Made by a program: the position numbers and the translations under genes
Notes under the pieces: generated by a model
The model's input: only the letters and a program-made list of their open reading frames with translations
Database searches by the model: none
Told to the model about the DNA's origin: nothing
Shown here: positions 8,232-18,212 of the stretch, piece after piece
Layout: the number at the start of each line of letters is the position of its first letter
Numbering within the stretch: the stretch's first letter is position 1
Assembly (NCBI RefSeq): GCF_000708595.2
Contig: NZ_JARP01000001.1
Location: 930,001-994,000 of the forward strand
DNA from: Flavobacterium sp. KJJ
GTDB taxonomy: Bacteria; Bacteroidota; Bacteroidia; Flavobacteriales; Flavobacteriaceae
Length of the DNA: 64,000 nt
Direction of reading: 5' to 3'

Positions 8232-11200
8232 ATGAAATTTAATTTACAACAAAAAAAACCTTACAAAAAAACTGAAAAAAAGATTCTCGGAGTTTGTTTT
8301 TCTGCTCCTTCATGGATGATAAGCGCTCTTTTTTTACTGCTTTGCAGTTTTTCCGGGCAAGCACAAAACATTACCATAAACTTTAAAGATGCACCTCTTG
8401 AAACCGTTTTGAAAGAAGTGGCGAAACAGGCAAATTATGAAGTTTTTTACACCCAGAAATTACTCAAAGATTCGAAACCTGTATCTGTTAACGTTAAGAA
8501 TTCGACATTAAAAGAAACGCTTAATCAAATTTTTAATGCTCAAAATCTAAAGTACGCACTTACAAATCAAACAATTGTGGTAACTGCTGTAAAAGAAAAA
8601 GCGGAGAATTTGGGAAACGGTCTAATCGATATCCGCGGAAAAGTATTAAATAATAAAAATGAGCCTTTTCCCGGAGTAACTGTGATTCTTTCTGGAACAA
8701 ACAGAACCAGCATAACCGATTTTGACGGAAGTTTTACTTTTGATGATGTTCCAGAAAACGGCATTCTAGAATGTACAGGATTGACTATTGAAAAAAAATC
8801 TTTTGCCATTAACGGAAGAAACATAGTAACACTTATCGTTGAAGACAAAATTTCTGCAATGAAAGAAGTGGTAATAACGGGGTATCAAACTATTGCCAGA
8901 AGTAATTTTACTGGTGCAATTGCTAAAGTAGACGAAAAAACCTTAAATGAAAACATCAATTCTAATTTATCAAGTGCACTTGAAGGGCGTGTTTCAGGTT
9001 TGATGTTTCAAAAAAATGTGGCTGGAATTGGGTCAGATAAACCTATATTAAGAGGTATCGGTACTTTTTCTTCTGATCAAGTTGGTTACAGTCCGCTTTT
9101 GGTTATAGATGGTTTGCCAACCGAGTTGACTTTAGATGATATTAATCCTTATGATATTGAAAGTGTTGATGTACTTAAAGATGCAGCAGCAGCTTCCATT
9201 TACGGTTCAAGAGCCGCAAACGGAATTATTGTTTTAACTACCAAAAAAGGAAATGGTAAATTAAAAGTAACTATAAATTCTGATTTATTTATTGCAGACA
9301 AGCCTAATTTAAGAGATATGAATTATGCGTCTACAAGCGATTTAATTGATCTTGAGCAGTCAGTATACAATAGAGAAAGAGCGAGATTTACCAATACAGC
9401 TTCTATGTTTAACAGTTATGGAGATATAGGAAGTAGCAGTATGAAATACTATAGTCCTCTTTATCAGCTTAACAGAAATCTGGAAGAAGGAAAAATTACC
9501 AATTCTGATTATGACAGCACAATTGCACAATGGAGAAAGAATGATTATATAAAAGATTATCGTGATAATGTGTGGCAAAACGAAATGAGACAGCGTTATA
9601 ATATTGCTTTTTCTGGCAGTACAAGCAAGCAAAATACGTATGTTTCGTTAAATTATGATGAATCAAAAGATCGTGTTAAATACAACACAAGCCGTGCTTT
9701 TAATCTTTATGCAAAAAGCAGTTTTCAGGTTAATAACTGGCTGAATGCTACATTTGGAATAAACGGAACCTATAGCAATGAAGATGTTACTGATCCTAGT
9801 TTCAGTACTTATGATATTCAAAAAAGATACGAGCGAATTACTGATGACAACGGAAATCTTGTAATATCACCATTTGTAGGTATTAGCGATGGTTTTACTT
9901 CAGGCAGTGTTATTAACCCAGCCGTAGCTGAAAAATTAGCAGCTTTAAGCGGTTTTAAATCTATGAGTTTTAATGTTTTAAATTCGCTTCAAGAAGGTAT
10001 AGAACATCAAAATTCATTAAGCTTAAGAGCTTTTGCAAACGTTAAAGCTAAACTATGGAGAGGATTAAGCTATAGTACGCAATTTCAATATGAATTAAAA
10101 AGAAACGATAATGAGCAGTATTATGCTGTCGACTCATACAAAATGCGTTATGCTATTAATGCATTAACAGGATATAATGCGACTACGAATGCTTATACTT
10201 ATCCAGAGGGATTATCTGCAGGTGGACGTTACGCGCAATCGAGTAATCAGGCCAGTAATTATTCTTTTAGAAATCAATTAGATTTTACTCAGGATTTTGG
10301 TGATGGAAAACATTCTGTAAATGCTTTAGCTGGTATTGAAATGCGTGAAACTTATTTGCCAAGAACTATTGAACAGGTGCGATATGGTTATGATCCTGTA
10401 ACACTAACTTCTACAGTAATGAATAGCCTTGCTATGAGTCAGACGGGAGTTGCCAGCTATATTTATGGAAATAACCGAACGCTTAGTGCTTTATCTAGAA
10501 CACAAACAGAAATTTTACACCGTTATTTTTCAGTTTTTAGTACTGCTAGTTATACTTATTTATCTAAATATAATGTAACAGGAAGTTATCGTGTTGACAG
10601 GGCAGATTTGTTTGGTGTAGATCCTAAGTATAAAAATCGCCCATTATGGTCTGCAGGTTTAGGATGGAATATCAGCAATGAAGATTTTATGAAAGAAATA
10701 AAATGGATCGGCATGATGAAATTGAGAACAACCTACGGTATTAACGGAAATATAGATCAGAGTACAACTCCTTATATAACGGCTACTAGAAAAAACGATA
10801 ACTTATATCAGTCTTTGCAATATATAAATATTACAGCGCAGCCTAATCCTATGTTAAGATGGGAGAAAACTCAAAGTGCTAATTTTGGTATAGATTACAG
10901 TCTTTTTAGAGCTAAGTTAAATGGTAGTATTGATATTTATCGCAAATACAGCAGCGACTTATTAGCAAATACAGATTTAGATCCTACAGTTGGTGCATTG
11001 ACACGAAGAATTAATGCTGGAGCTTTGCTTAATAAAGGAGTTGAATTTAGTGTTGGTTCTGAATGGTACAATAATGGAGATTTCCGTATTGCTTCTAATG
11101 CAATTCTGGCTTTCAACAGAACAACTGTTAAAAAAGTTACACGAGCTCAATCAATAGCTTCAGTATATGTAAGTTCTCCAATTGATTATTTTTCAGAAAA

Positions 11201-11876
11201 TGAGTTATATAATAGTTTATATGCCTATAAATATGGAGGAACCACTAATGGCTACCCGTATATTTTAGATGAAAATGGAAATCCGTCGATCACTTTTGAT
11301 GCAAATGGAAATCCAATATCTACCAGTATTAAAACAGTTACAAATCCTGATGCTTTAGTTAATATGGGAAGCTTAATGCCAACATATACGGGGTCGTTAT
11401 CACAACGATTTTCTTATAAGCAATTTGACTTAAATTTCATGTTTATTTTTTCTGGCGGAAATGTAATGCGTAAAGAAACTATAGCTATGGATTCTGATGC
11501 TGTAACACTTTCAGGTATTGCTGATCGTTATACAGATACGAACCAAAATGGCAATACACGTTTATATGTAGATTTTGATGAAAGTATCAGAAATTATGCA
11601 GGAACGGTCAGCAGTCAATGGCGAAATTCTAGTGCAAATGTGGTAGACGGCGATTATATCAAGCTGAGAAACATTTCATTGGGTTATAATTTGCCAACAT
11701 CATTTGCAAATAGAATTAAAATAGCATCGGCTAAATTTACTTTTCAAGTGAATAATCTTTGGTACTGGAGTGCTGCTGGAAATCATATTGATCCAGAAGT
11801 TTATTCGGCTAACTCTGGCACACGTAATTTACCATTGCCTAAGACTTTCTTATTCGGCTTTAATCTTACTCTTTAA
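8232..11876 (+). CDS. SusC/RagA-type TonB-dependent receptor with STN signalling domain
   Basis: 1214 residues from the chosen ATG at 8232. An upstream in-frame ATG at 8154 lies inside a hairpin loop and would put 26 residues before the signal peptide, so it is rejected. After a basic leader and hydrophobic segment ending SFSGQAQ comes an STN domain (NITINFKDAPLETVLKEVA and following, to about residue 95), a carboxypeptidase-regulatory-like beta domain (DIRGKVLNNKNEPFPGVTV), the plug (ALEGRVSGLMFQKN, LRGIGTF, YGSRAANGIIVLTTKKG) and a long beta barrel ending in LFGFNLTL. The receptor imports a ligand across the outer membrane with TonB energy and signals through STN to the FecR protein. It forms a lidded pair with the SusD protein that starts four bases later. 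Ligand unknown. Confidence 0.93.
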   Translation: MKFNLQQKKPYKKTEKKILGVCFSAPSWMISALFLLLCSFSGQAQNITINFKDAPLETVLKEVAKQANYEVFYTQKLLKDSKPVSVNVKNSTLKETLNQIFNAQNLKYALTNQTIVVTAVKEKAENLGNGLIDIRGKVLNNKNEPFPGVTVILSGTNRTSITDFDGSFTFDDVPENGILECTGLTIEKKSFAINGRNIVTLIVEDKISAMKEVVITGYQTIARSNFTGAIAKVDEKTLNENINSNLSSALEGRVSGLMFQKNVAGIGSDKPILRGIGTFSSDQVGYSPLLVIDGLPTELTLDDINPYDIESVDVLKDAAAASIYGSRAANGIIVLTTKKGNGKLKVTINSDLFIADKPNLRDMNYASTSDLIDLEQSVYNRERARFTNTASMFNSYGDIGSSSMKYYSPLYQLNRNLEEGKITNSDYDSTIAQWRKNDYIKDYRDNVWQNEMRQRYNIAFSGSTSKQNTYVSLNYDESKDRVKYNTSRAFNLYAKSSFQVNNWLNATFGINGTYSNEDVTDPSFSTYDIQKRYERITDDNGNLVISPFVGISDGFTSGSVINPAVAEKLAALSGFKSMSFNVLNSLQEGIEHQNSLSLRAFANVKAKLWRGLSYSTQFQYELKRNDNEQYYAVDSYKMRYAINALTGYNATTNAYTYPEGLSAGGRYAQSSNQASNYSFRNQLDFTQDFGDGKHSVNALAGIEMRETYLPRTIEQVRYGYDPVTLTSTVMNSLAMSQTGVASYIYGNNRTLSALSRTQTEILHRYFSVFSTASYTYLSKYNVTGSYRVDRADLFGVDPKYKNRPLWSAGLGWNISNEDFMKEIKWIGMMKLRTTYGINGNIDQSTTPYITATRKNDNLYQSLQYINITAQPNPMLRWEKTQSANFGIDYSLFRAKLNGSIDIYRKYSSDLLANTDLDPTVGALTRRINAGALLNKGVEFSVGSEWYNNGDFRIASNAILAFNRTTVKKVTRAQSIASVYVSSPIDYFSENELYNSLYAYKYGGTTNGYPYILDENGNPSITFDANGNPISTSIKTVTNPDALVNMGSLMPTYTGSLSQRFSYKQFDLNFMFIFSGGNVMRKETIAMDSDAVTLSGIADRYTDTNQNGNTRLYVDFDESIRNYAGTVSSQWRNSSANVVDGDYIKLRNISLGYNLPTSFANRIKIASAKFTFQVNNLWYWSAAGNHIDPEVYSANSGTRNLPLPKTFLFGFNLTL

Positions 11877-11880
11877 TAAA

Positions 11881-13305
11881 ATGAAACACCTATATACTAT
11901 AACACTGTCGCTGTTACTGTTAACAGTGGCATCTTGCGAAGATTACACTGACATTACTCCTAAAGGAGCATTAGTTATAGAAACTGCCGCGCAATTTCAT
12001 GAAATGGTATCTCTGCCAAACAGAGGTTATCCTATTAATAACTTTCAGTATTTATCAGACGATCAATGGATGAAAGAAGCAAACGTAATTGGGAAAACTC
12101 CAAATATTGACATCATTAATTTTACTTTTGATGAAAGTACAGACAGAGTTTCCTTGTTAACAGGTTCAAGTTTTTATAATCAGGCTTATACTTATATTAA
12201 CAGATGGAATACTATTATTTCATTAGTTGATGACAGCAAAGGAGAAGAAAGCACAAAACAATTAGCAAAGGCAGAAGCTAAAATTTATAGAGCTTACGAT
12301 CACTTTTTATTAGTGAATACGTACGCAAAGGCTTATGATCCGCAAACTGCTGCTGCTGATGGAGGTATTTGTATTATGGATAAATTTGATTTAGAAGCGA
12401 AGCCTTCAAAATCTACCGTAGCACAGGTGTATGATTTTATTCAGAAGGATATAGAAGATGCACTTCCTTATCTTCAGGAAAAACCTCTTGATATTTACCA
12501 TCCGTCACTTGCATTTGCTTACGCTTTTAAAGCAAAAGTGCACTTATTTAAGCGCGAAATTGCAAGCGCTAAAGAAGCTGCAGAAAAGTCGCTAACCTAT
12601 AATAGCCAAATATTTGATATGGTAGCGTATAATAAACAAGGCGGACCAAATGTAGTTGCCGTACCAGCAGCAAATAATATAGAAGTACTGAGCTATCAGT
12701 ACATGACAGGCTATAATGAAATGAACTTTGCCTATCAATATATCATAAGCCCGGAGCTGCGAACTTTATTTGGTACAAATGATGCACGTTTTAATTTGTT
12801 TTTCAATACTACAAGCACAACAAATCTAGATCAGGGTTCAAATACAGCGTATTGGGCAACTGTATATACAAAGTTTTTTTATTCTACAGTTGGAATGAAA
12901 ACAACTGAAGTGTATTTAATGTTGGCTGAATGCTATGCCAGAGAAGACAAATATAGCGATGCAGTCGATATTTTAAATAAATTAAGAGCAAAACGTATTT
13001 TGTCAGGAACTGTCAATTTAACCGTTCCAGCAACCAGAAAAGAAACGATGGAACTTGTTATAAACGAACGCAGAAAAGAGTTGCTTTTAGGTTTTAATCG
13101 TTTTTTTGACCTTAAGAGGTTAAATAACGAAGCTGACTATGCAAAAACAGTTACAAGAGTGTTTCCAATAGTGAATAAGACTGTGCCTCAAAAAACCTAT
13201 ACTTTACTGCCTAATTCAAGATTATATATTATACCATTTCCTTTATCTGCTCTGCAAAAGAATCCTAAACTTACTTTGAACACAGACGAAAAAGTTCCAT
13301 TTTAA
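11881..13305 (+). CDS. SusD/RagB-family outer-membrane lipoprotein
   Basis: 474 residues from the ATG at 11881. An earlier in-frame ATG at 11770 lies within the receptor gene and gives no signal peptide, whereas the chosen start gives MKHLYTITLSLLLLTVASC, a lipoprotein signal with Cys19. The body is helix-rich with tetratricopeptide-like segments (AKAEAKIYRAYDHFLLVNTYA, KTTEVYLMLAECYAREDKY) and the family C-terminal features (INERRKELLLGFNRFFDLKR). SusD proteins form the lid on the SusC barrel and help capture the ligand. Only four bases separate it from the receptor gene, so the pair is co-expressed. Confidence 0.92.
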   Translation: MKHLYTITLSLLLLTVASCEDYTDITPKGALVIETAAQFHEMVSLPNRGYPINNFQYLSDDQWMKEANVIGKTPNIDIINFTFDESTDRVSLLTGSSFYNQAYTYINRWNTIISLVDDSKGEESTKQLAKAEAKIYRAYDHFLLVNTYAKAYDPQTAAADGGICIMDKFDLEAKPSKSTVAQVYDFIQKDIEDALPYLQEKPLDIYHPSLAFAYAFKAKVHLFKREIASAKEAAEKSLTYNSQIFDMVAYNKQGGPNVVAVPAANNIEVLSYQYMTGYNEMNFAYQYIISPELRTLFGTNDARFNLFFNTTSTTNLDQGSNTAYWATVYTKFFYSTVGMKTTEVYLMLAECYAREDKYSDAVDILNKLRAKRILSGTVNLTVPATRKETMELVINERRKELLLGFNRFFDLKRLNNEADYAKTVTRVFPIVNKTVPQKTYTLLPNSRLYIIPFPLSALQKNPKLTLNTDEKVPF

Positions 13306-13310
13306 TTCTA

Positions 13311-15752
13311 ATGAAAAAAATATTTATTTTAATAATCATGCTGCTTACGCTACAGCAGCATGGTTTTGCACAAACGCAACCAGAAAAAAAAGCGGATAGT
13401 ACAAGTACCCAGACTAAAGCCTTACAGCCTTATAATAAAATTATTAAAGACGGCTCTAAAAGCAAATTGGGTCTTTTTACAGTTAATCTTGTCGATAATA
13501 AATTTTATTTCCAAATTCCGGACAGTTTGTTTAACAGGTATATGTTGGTGGTAACTCGATATCTTTCTACTCCAGAAGGCATAGGGCTTTTTGGTGGTGA
13601 GAAAGCTAATGAGCAGACTGTTTATTTTGAAAAAGGAGCAAACAATACCGTTTTTTTAAGATCATTACAATACAGGCAAGATGTGCGTAATCCAGATTCG
13701 ATGCTGGCAAAAGCATTAGCAGGTAGTAATGAAAATCCAATAGTTGCTGCTTTTCCAGTAAAAACAACAAATCCTGATACTGGAAATATTGTCATCGATG
13801 TAACGGATGTTTTCAAGAAAGATAATCCAATGTTCTCTATAGAAAATAAAGAGAAAACAGAAAAAAAACTGACCTCTCTTGCCGATGACAAATCATTTAT
13901 CGAAACAATAGATACTTATCCTATTAACATTGAAATAAAAACAACGAAAACCTATACGAGTTCTACAGCAAGCAGCGGAAGCATAACTTTGAGATTAAAC
14001 ACCTCAATTGTATTGTTGCCAAAAACACCAATGCGCAAACGTTTTGCAGATGAAAGAGTGGGATATTTTGCTAATAAATATGTTTTGTTTGATGATGATG
14101 AACAGCGGGCACAAACAAAGTTCATTATTCAGCGTTATCGTCTGGAGCCAAAGGATAAAGACCTTAAGAAATACGTAAATGGAGAATTAGTTGAACCAAA
14201 AAAACAAATTGTTTATTACATTGATCCGGCAACGCCAAAAAAATGGAGACCATATTTAATTGCTGGAATTAACGATTGGCAGAAGGCTTTTGAAGCTGCT
14301 GGTTTTAAAAATGCTATTGTTGGCAAGGAATGGCCGGAAGATGATAAAACAATGAGTCTGGAAGATGCAAGATATTCTGTAGTACGCTATTATGCATCAG
14401 AAACGCCTAATGCTTATGGACCACGCGTAAGCGATCCTAGAAGTGGAGAAATTATCGAGAGCCATGTAGGGTGGTATCATAATGTGATGAAATTAGTGCA
14501 AAGATGGTATATGATTCAGGTAGGTCCTCTAGATCCAAGAGCGAGAAAAATGCACTTAGATGATGAGGTTATGGGGCAATTAATTCGCTTTGTTTCTTCT
14601 CATGAAATTGGGCACACTATTGGGTTACGCCACAATATGGGAGCCAGCAGTGCCACTCCTGTAGAAAAACTGAGAGATAAAAAATGGGTTGAAGCAAATG
14701 GTCATACCGTTTCTATAATGGATTATGCTCGACTTAATTATGTTGCACAGCCAGAAGATAATATTAGTCCAGAAGGTATTTATCCGCGTATTGGTATGTA
14801 CGATAAATGGGCTGTAAAGTGGGGGTATAGCTATTTTCCAAAATCTAAAGATGAGTTTGAGGAAGAAAAAATACTCAGCAAACTAGCTACTGATAGTTTG
14901 ACTGCTAATCCTAAATTATGGTTTGGTGGAGAAGGAAAAGAAGAAGATCCTCGAAGCCAAACAGAAGATCTTGGCGATGATGCTGTTCTTGCCAGTGATT
15001 ATGGAATTAAAAATTTAAAGCGTGTTGTACCAAACCTTATTCAATGGACTTACGAGCCTAACGATGCATATGATAATTTATCAGATATGCATAAAGCGGT
15101 TGTAAAGCAATACGGCTTGTATTTGTATCATGTGCTAAAATATATTGGGAATAATTATGTAACCAAAAGAACTGTTGATGAAAAAGGTTTGGTTTATCAG
15201 CCTGTTCCTAAAGCAAAAGTTAAAGCAGCTGTAGATTATGTAGGAAGACAATTATTTGTAGCGCCTCTTTGGATGTATCCTCAAGATATTGGTCAAATGA
15301 TTTCGTTAAAAACAGAAGATCAAATATCAGATCAGCAAAATCAGGTATTAAATATGCTGCTTAGCTCTGGAATGCTTTATAACATCAGTCTTAAAGCCAT
15401 GCAGTTTGAAGGAGCTTACACTGTTCCTGAATTTTTAAATGATTTGCAGCAAACTGTTTGGGTAAAATTTAGTGGTGACGAAAAATTAGATTTTTACAGA
15501 CGAAGCCTGCAACGCAGTTATATTGACAAACTAAACATGCTGTTATTGCCTAAAGAAGTAGAGCCAGGCAAAGCTTTAAATGCAGCACAGAGAAGTGATA
15601 TTAGATTGTATGCTAAACAGCATCTTTTAAAATTAAGAACTGATGTTACAAAATTAATGAGTGTAACAACCGGACTTAATAAAGAACACTACGAAGGTAT
15701 TTTGATAGAAATAGACAAAATCATTTCAAAATTAAATAAAACGGATATATGA
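13311..15752 (+). CDS. Secreted zinc-dependent metalloprotease (DUF5117/DUF5118/DUF4953 type)
   Basis: 813 residues with a signal peptide (hydrophobic segment ending HGFAQ). Zinc-binding motif HEIGHTIGLRH at 431-441 is a full HExxHxxGxxH with a Met-turn candidate SIMDY at M470, so this is a metzincin-like enzyme. The N-terminal 300 residues form the beta-rich region usually called DUF5118 and DUF5117 in Bacteroidota. It follows the SusD gene after five bases and overlaps the next gene by four, so it belongs to the uptake operon. It probably works in the periplasm or at the surface on the imported ligand, which points to a peptide substrate rather than a glycan. The peptide link is inference. 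Confidence 0.88.
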   Translation: MKKIFILIIMLLTLQQHGFAQTQPEKKADSTSTQTKALQPYNKIIKDGSKSKLGLFTVNLVDNKFYFQIPDSLFNRYMLVVTRYLSTPEGIGLFGGEKANEQTVYFEKGANNTVFLRSLQYRQDVRNPDSMLAKALAGSNENPIVAAFPVKTTNPDTGNIVIDVTDVFKKDNPMFSIENKEKTEKKLTSLADDKSFIETIDTYPINIEIKTTKTYTSSTASSGSITLRLNTSIVLLPKTPMRKRFADERVGYFANKYVLFDDDEQRAQTKFIIQRYRLEPKDKDLKKYVNGELVEPKKQIVYYIDPATPKKWRPYLIAGINDWQKAFEAAGFKNAIVGKEWPEDDKTMSLEDARYSVVRYYASETPNAYGPRVSDPRSGEIIESHVGWYHNVMKLVQRWYMIQVGPLDPRARKMHLDDEVMGQLIRFVSSHEIGHTIGLRHNMGASSATPVEKLRDKKWVEANGHTVSIMDYARLNYVAQPEDNISPEGIYPRIGMYDKWAVKWGYSYFPKSKDEFEEEKILSKLATDSLTANPKLWFGGEGKEEDPRSQTEDLGDDAVLASDYGIKNLKRVVPNLIQWTYEPNDAYDNLSDMHKAVVKQYGLYLYHVLKYIGNNYVTKRTVDEKGLVYQPVPKAKVKAAVDYVGRQLFVAPLWMYPQDIGQMISLKTEDQISDQQNQVLNMLLSSGMLYNISLKAMQFEGAYTVPEFLNDLQQTVWVKFSGDEKLDFYRRSLQRSYIDKLNMLLLPKEVEPGKALNAAQRSDIRLYAKQHLLKLRTDVTKLMSVTTGLNKEHYEGILIEIDKIISKLNKTDI

Positions 15753-16270
15753 GAAAATTATTAATGATAGTATTTGTTTGCATCACCGCTTTGGCGCAAG
15801 CCCAATTAACATCAAAAGAAGAAGTTGCCCCAGAATTAGCAGCAAAACGTGAAGTACAAAAAAAGGAAATCACAAACAATTACCTGGCTTTAAAAAATAA
15901 CCTTATAGCTTCAGATAGTTTGGCAGTTATTACAAATGCCGCTGCCTTGCAAAATTCATTAAAAAACTTCAGATTTAAAAAGTTAAGTCTGGAACAAATG
16001 AACGAGGCTACGAAAACAAGAAAGGAAATAATAGCACTTGCAGCAGAGGTTACAACAACTAAAAACATCAATAAGCAACGTAGAATTTTTCAATCACTTT
16101 CTGTAAAATTTTGGGAACTGGCACCTAAATTCAAAGCCGCTGATACAGAGCTTCATTTACAAATGTGTCCGATGACGAGTGCAGAGTGGGTAAGTGACAG
16201 TAAAGAAATTAAAAATCCGTACTACCCAAAAAATATGTTGACTTGCGGTGTGGTAAAAGCAAGTCTGTAA
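15749..16270 (+). CDS. Small secreted DUF3347-like protein, possible metal-binding
   Basis: 173 residues with a signal peptide (MRKLLMIVFVCITALAQAQ). The middle is helical with the pattern TNNYLALKNNLIASD, then a C-terminal motif FWELAPKF...QMCPMTSAEWVS...IKNPYYPKNMLTCG. This arrangement, a helical bundle ending in CPM-W-S and NPYY-ML-CG, is that of DUF3347 domains, which I know mainly from proteins of copper/heavy-metal efflux systems. The two cysteines and nearby methionines could bind a soft metal. Start overlaps the protease stop by four bases, so it is the last gene of the sigma-regulated uptake operon. Metal handling is inference. Confidence 0.65.
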   Translation: MRKLLMIVFVCITALAQAQLTSKEEVAPELAAKREVQKKEITNNYLALKNNLIASDSLAVITNAAALQNSLKNFRFKKLSLEQMNEATKTRKEIIALAAEVTTTKNINKQRRIFQSLSVKFWELAPKFKAADTELHLQMCPMTSAEWVSDSKEIKNPYYPKNMLTCGVVKASL

Positions 16271-16294
16271 AAATTTAAGTTGAATTAGTTTGAT

Positions 16295-16333
16295 AAATAC
16301 GGTATTCTGAAAAGGAGCCGTATTTGTCTTTTA
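16295..16333 (+). terminator. Terminator of the ECF/SusCD operon
   Basis: AAATACGG (16295-16302) pairs with CCGTATTT (16318-16325), followed by GTCTTTTATT. It lies 25 bases after the last stop codon. Confidence 0.75.
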
Positions 16334-16552
16334 TTATAATTTTTGTAATAAATGTGCAATCATAAACTGTTAGTAAAAAAAAAGTTGTTCATTTCATTCT
16401 GTCATATCTAAAAGATTTATATTTGGAGTATCTTTTATAATTTTTTAAAAAAGTTAAGAGGTAAAAAACGACTATGAGTTGATTTTTTATAGATTTGTAA
16501 AATCTGTATATTTCTAAAATCAGTTGGGAAACAATTATAAAATCTAAAGACA

Positions 16553-17308
16553 ATGAAATCTGTTACTTCAATATTTTTATTTTTCATGTTTATTTGTTCC
16601 ACTTCTTATGCGCAATTAAGCTCAGATCAAATATTCGAAAGTTTTAAACAAGGAGAACGTACAAACTGTTCCTCAATTGCTTTTATCAAAGCTTCTTTAA
16701 ACGTGTATGGATTAGATAATCTTTTTGTAACGGAACAGGTAAATGACAGTTTATATAAAATAACATTAAAAAATAACGCCTCTTTTAATCTAAAAAAAGC
16801 CGAAATAGACAGAGCTAAATTTTCTGCTGGTTTTGTGTATATAAAAGATAATCTGGAAAGTGAAAAAATTACAGAATATGCAGTATTGACATATGCAGTA
16901 ATGGCAAAATACAAGCAAATTATAGACAACGAGTCTACTTTTGATAAAGCATTAGAGGATTTAGAAGACGGTGCAGTTTATACTCCAACAATATATAAAT
17001 ATTTAGGATTCAGAAAAGGCAAACAAATACAAAAGCTAAAACGACAGTCCGGAAGTGAATTTTGTGGCGTTGTTGCCTGGTCAACAGCACATGCCGTTTT
17101 TGTTTGCGAAGAATTTATGGACTATTATGGAAATAAAAAAAGCATATGGATAAAATATCCTGGACGCTTTAGAATAATAAAATCACAGGAAGAAGTAAAT
17201 ATCAAACCACAGCAAGAAGTCGATATTAAGTCACAGCAAGAGGCAAGTACTACTCCTAAAATTAAGAATACCGCTACTAGTTTTGTAAGCAGTGACAGCA
17301 GTATTTAA
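16553..17308 (+). CDS. Secreted protein of unknown function with possible Cys/His catalytic pair
   Basis: 251 residues with a clear signal peptide (MKSVTSIFLFFMFICSTSYAQ). C39 begins a helix-like stretch (TNCSSIAFIKASLNVYG) and H180 lies in a strand-like stretch (STAHAVFVCEEFMDYYG) with D190 after it, the order Cys-His-Asp of papain-fold enzymes such as calpains. The C-terminal 45 residues are low-complexity with a short repeat (QEEVNIKPQQEVDIKSQQEAS) and look disordered. A TAGATTTG at 16490-16497 could be the -7 promoter element. I do not recognise a named family. A non-enzymatic secreted protein is equally possible. Confidence 0.6.
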   Translation: MKSVTSIFLFFMFICSTSYAQLSSDQIFESFKQGERTNCSSIAFIKASLNVYGLDNLFVTEQVNDSLYKITLKNNASFNLKKAEIDRAKFSAGFVYIKDNLESEKITEYAVLTYAVMAKYKQIIDNESTFDKALEDLEDGAVYTPTIYKYLGFRKGKQIQKLKRQSGSEFCGVVAWSTAHAVFVCEEFMDYYGNKKSIWIKYPGRFRIIKSQEEVNIKPQQEVDIKSQQEASTTPKIKNTATSFVSSDSSI

Positions 17309-17369
17309 CCTGCCTGACAGTAAAAATAAAATACTGCTATTATTACATTAAAAAAAAATGATAATAAAG

Positions 17370-17399
17370 TTGCAATTTAAGTTAATTTATATATTTTTG
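17370..17399 (+). promoter_or_regulatory. Bacteroidota-type promoter
   Basis: TTG at 17370-17372, a 19-base spacer and TATTTTTG at 17392-17399 match the Flavobacterium pattern TTG-N17-23-TAnnTTTG exactly. It lies about 30 bases before the gene at 17430. Confidence 0.7.
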
Positions 17400-17429
17400 T
17401 TTCAATCAATAACCAATAACAATAATAAA

Positions 17430-17882
17430 ATGAAGAGCAATATTATTTTACTAAGTTTCCTTTTCTTCTTGACAACTGGCGCTATTTCAGCACAGGCAAA
17501 AAATGCTCCAAGAAGTATTATCAGTACAACAGCTCTAATTCGTAAATACCACGATCAAAAAGAATTAAGTGGTATGCAAAAAGGAGAACTTTTGGAATTG
17601 TACATTGAGCGTATTAAAGTTTTGGTAAAAACTCTCCCTTATATTGCTTTGGTTACTAAACCAGGTGTTACAATGGCAGACTTAGGTATTCCAGACGATA
17701 GTGAGCACAAAAAAGTACTAGATGCTCAGGCAGTAGGTACAACAGCATTTTTAGATACAACAGTAGACTTTCAGCGAAAAATGATGCCTTATTCAGATAA
17801 AGGAAATCTAATAGCTGCAATCTTATTCTACGAAAGCACATTAAAATCTTTACACGAGTTCAATGACTTGAACGAAATGTAA
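17430..17882 (+). CDS. Small secreted hypothetical protein
   Basis: 150 residues from the ATG at 17430 (MKSNIILLSF). The in-frame ATG at 17358 lies upstream of the promoter and is rejected. A signal peptide ends at about residue 22 (GAISAQA). The mature part is helical (LIRKYHDQKELSGMQKGELLELYIERIKVLV, broken here only by reading) without catalytic motifs, cysteines or membrane segments. No family recognised. It has its own promoter and is followed by a strong terminator, so it is monocistronic. Confidence 0.7.
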   Translation: MKSNIILLSFLFFLTTGAISAQAKNAPRSIISTTALIRKYHDQKELSGMQKGELLELYIERIKVLVKTLPYIALVTKPGVTMADLGIPDDSEHKKVLDAQAVGTTAFLDTTVDFQRKMMPYSDKGNLIAAILFYESTLKSLHEFNDLNEM

Positions 17883-17984
17883 TAAATAATATACTTTCTG
17901 AAGAATTAAACAGATTCATTTTGAACTGTAATAGTTTTTAGAAATATCATTTAGGTTTCGAATTAGAGACCACCATAAAAGTAG

Positions 17985-18020
17985 AACCTCCAAAGTCATT
18001 TGATTTTGGAGGTTTTTTTC
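17985..18020 (+). terminator. Strong rho-independent terminator
   Basis: AACCTCCAAA (17985-17994) pairs with TTTGGAGGTT (18005-18014) and is followed by a run of T to 18019. It ends the transcript of the gene at 17430. The rest of 17883-18212 shows no gene. Confidence 0.85.
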
Positions 18021-18212
18021 TTTGAAATTACTTTAGAGATAAAAAGAAAGTAATAGATATATAATTAATAGAGTTGAATCTTAACAATGACAACTTTTAT
18101 CATTAGAGTTACAGATTGAAGTGTATTTAAAATGTTTTATTTCTGTTTTACTAAACGTTAATACGAAAAAAAGAGTAGAGCTATATAGTTATTTTAACAG
18201 AATTATTGATAT

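Noticed and set aside
11770..11880. Early ATG for the first SusD-like gene, inside the receptor gene
   Set aside because: The product would not begin with a lipoprotein signal, whereas the ATG at 11881 gives an ideal one.
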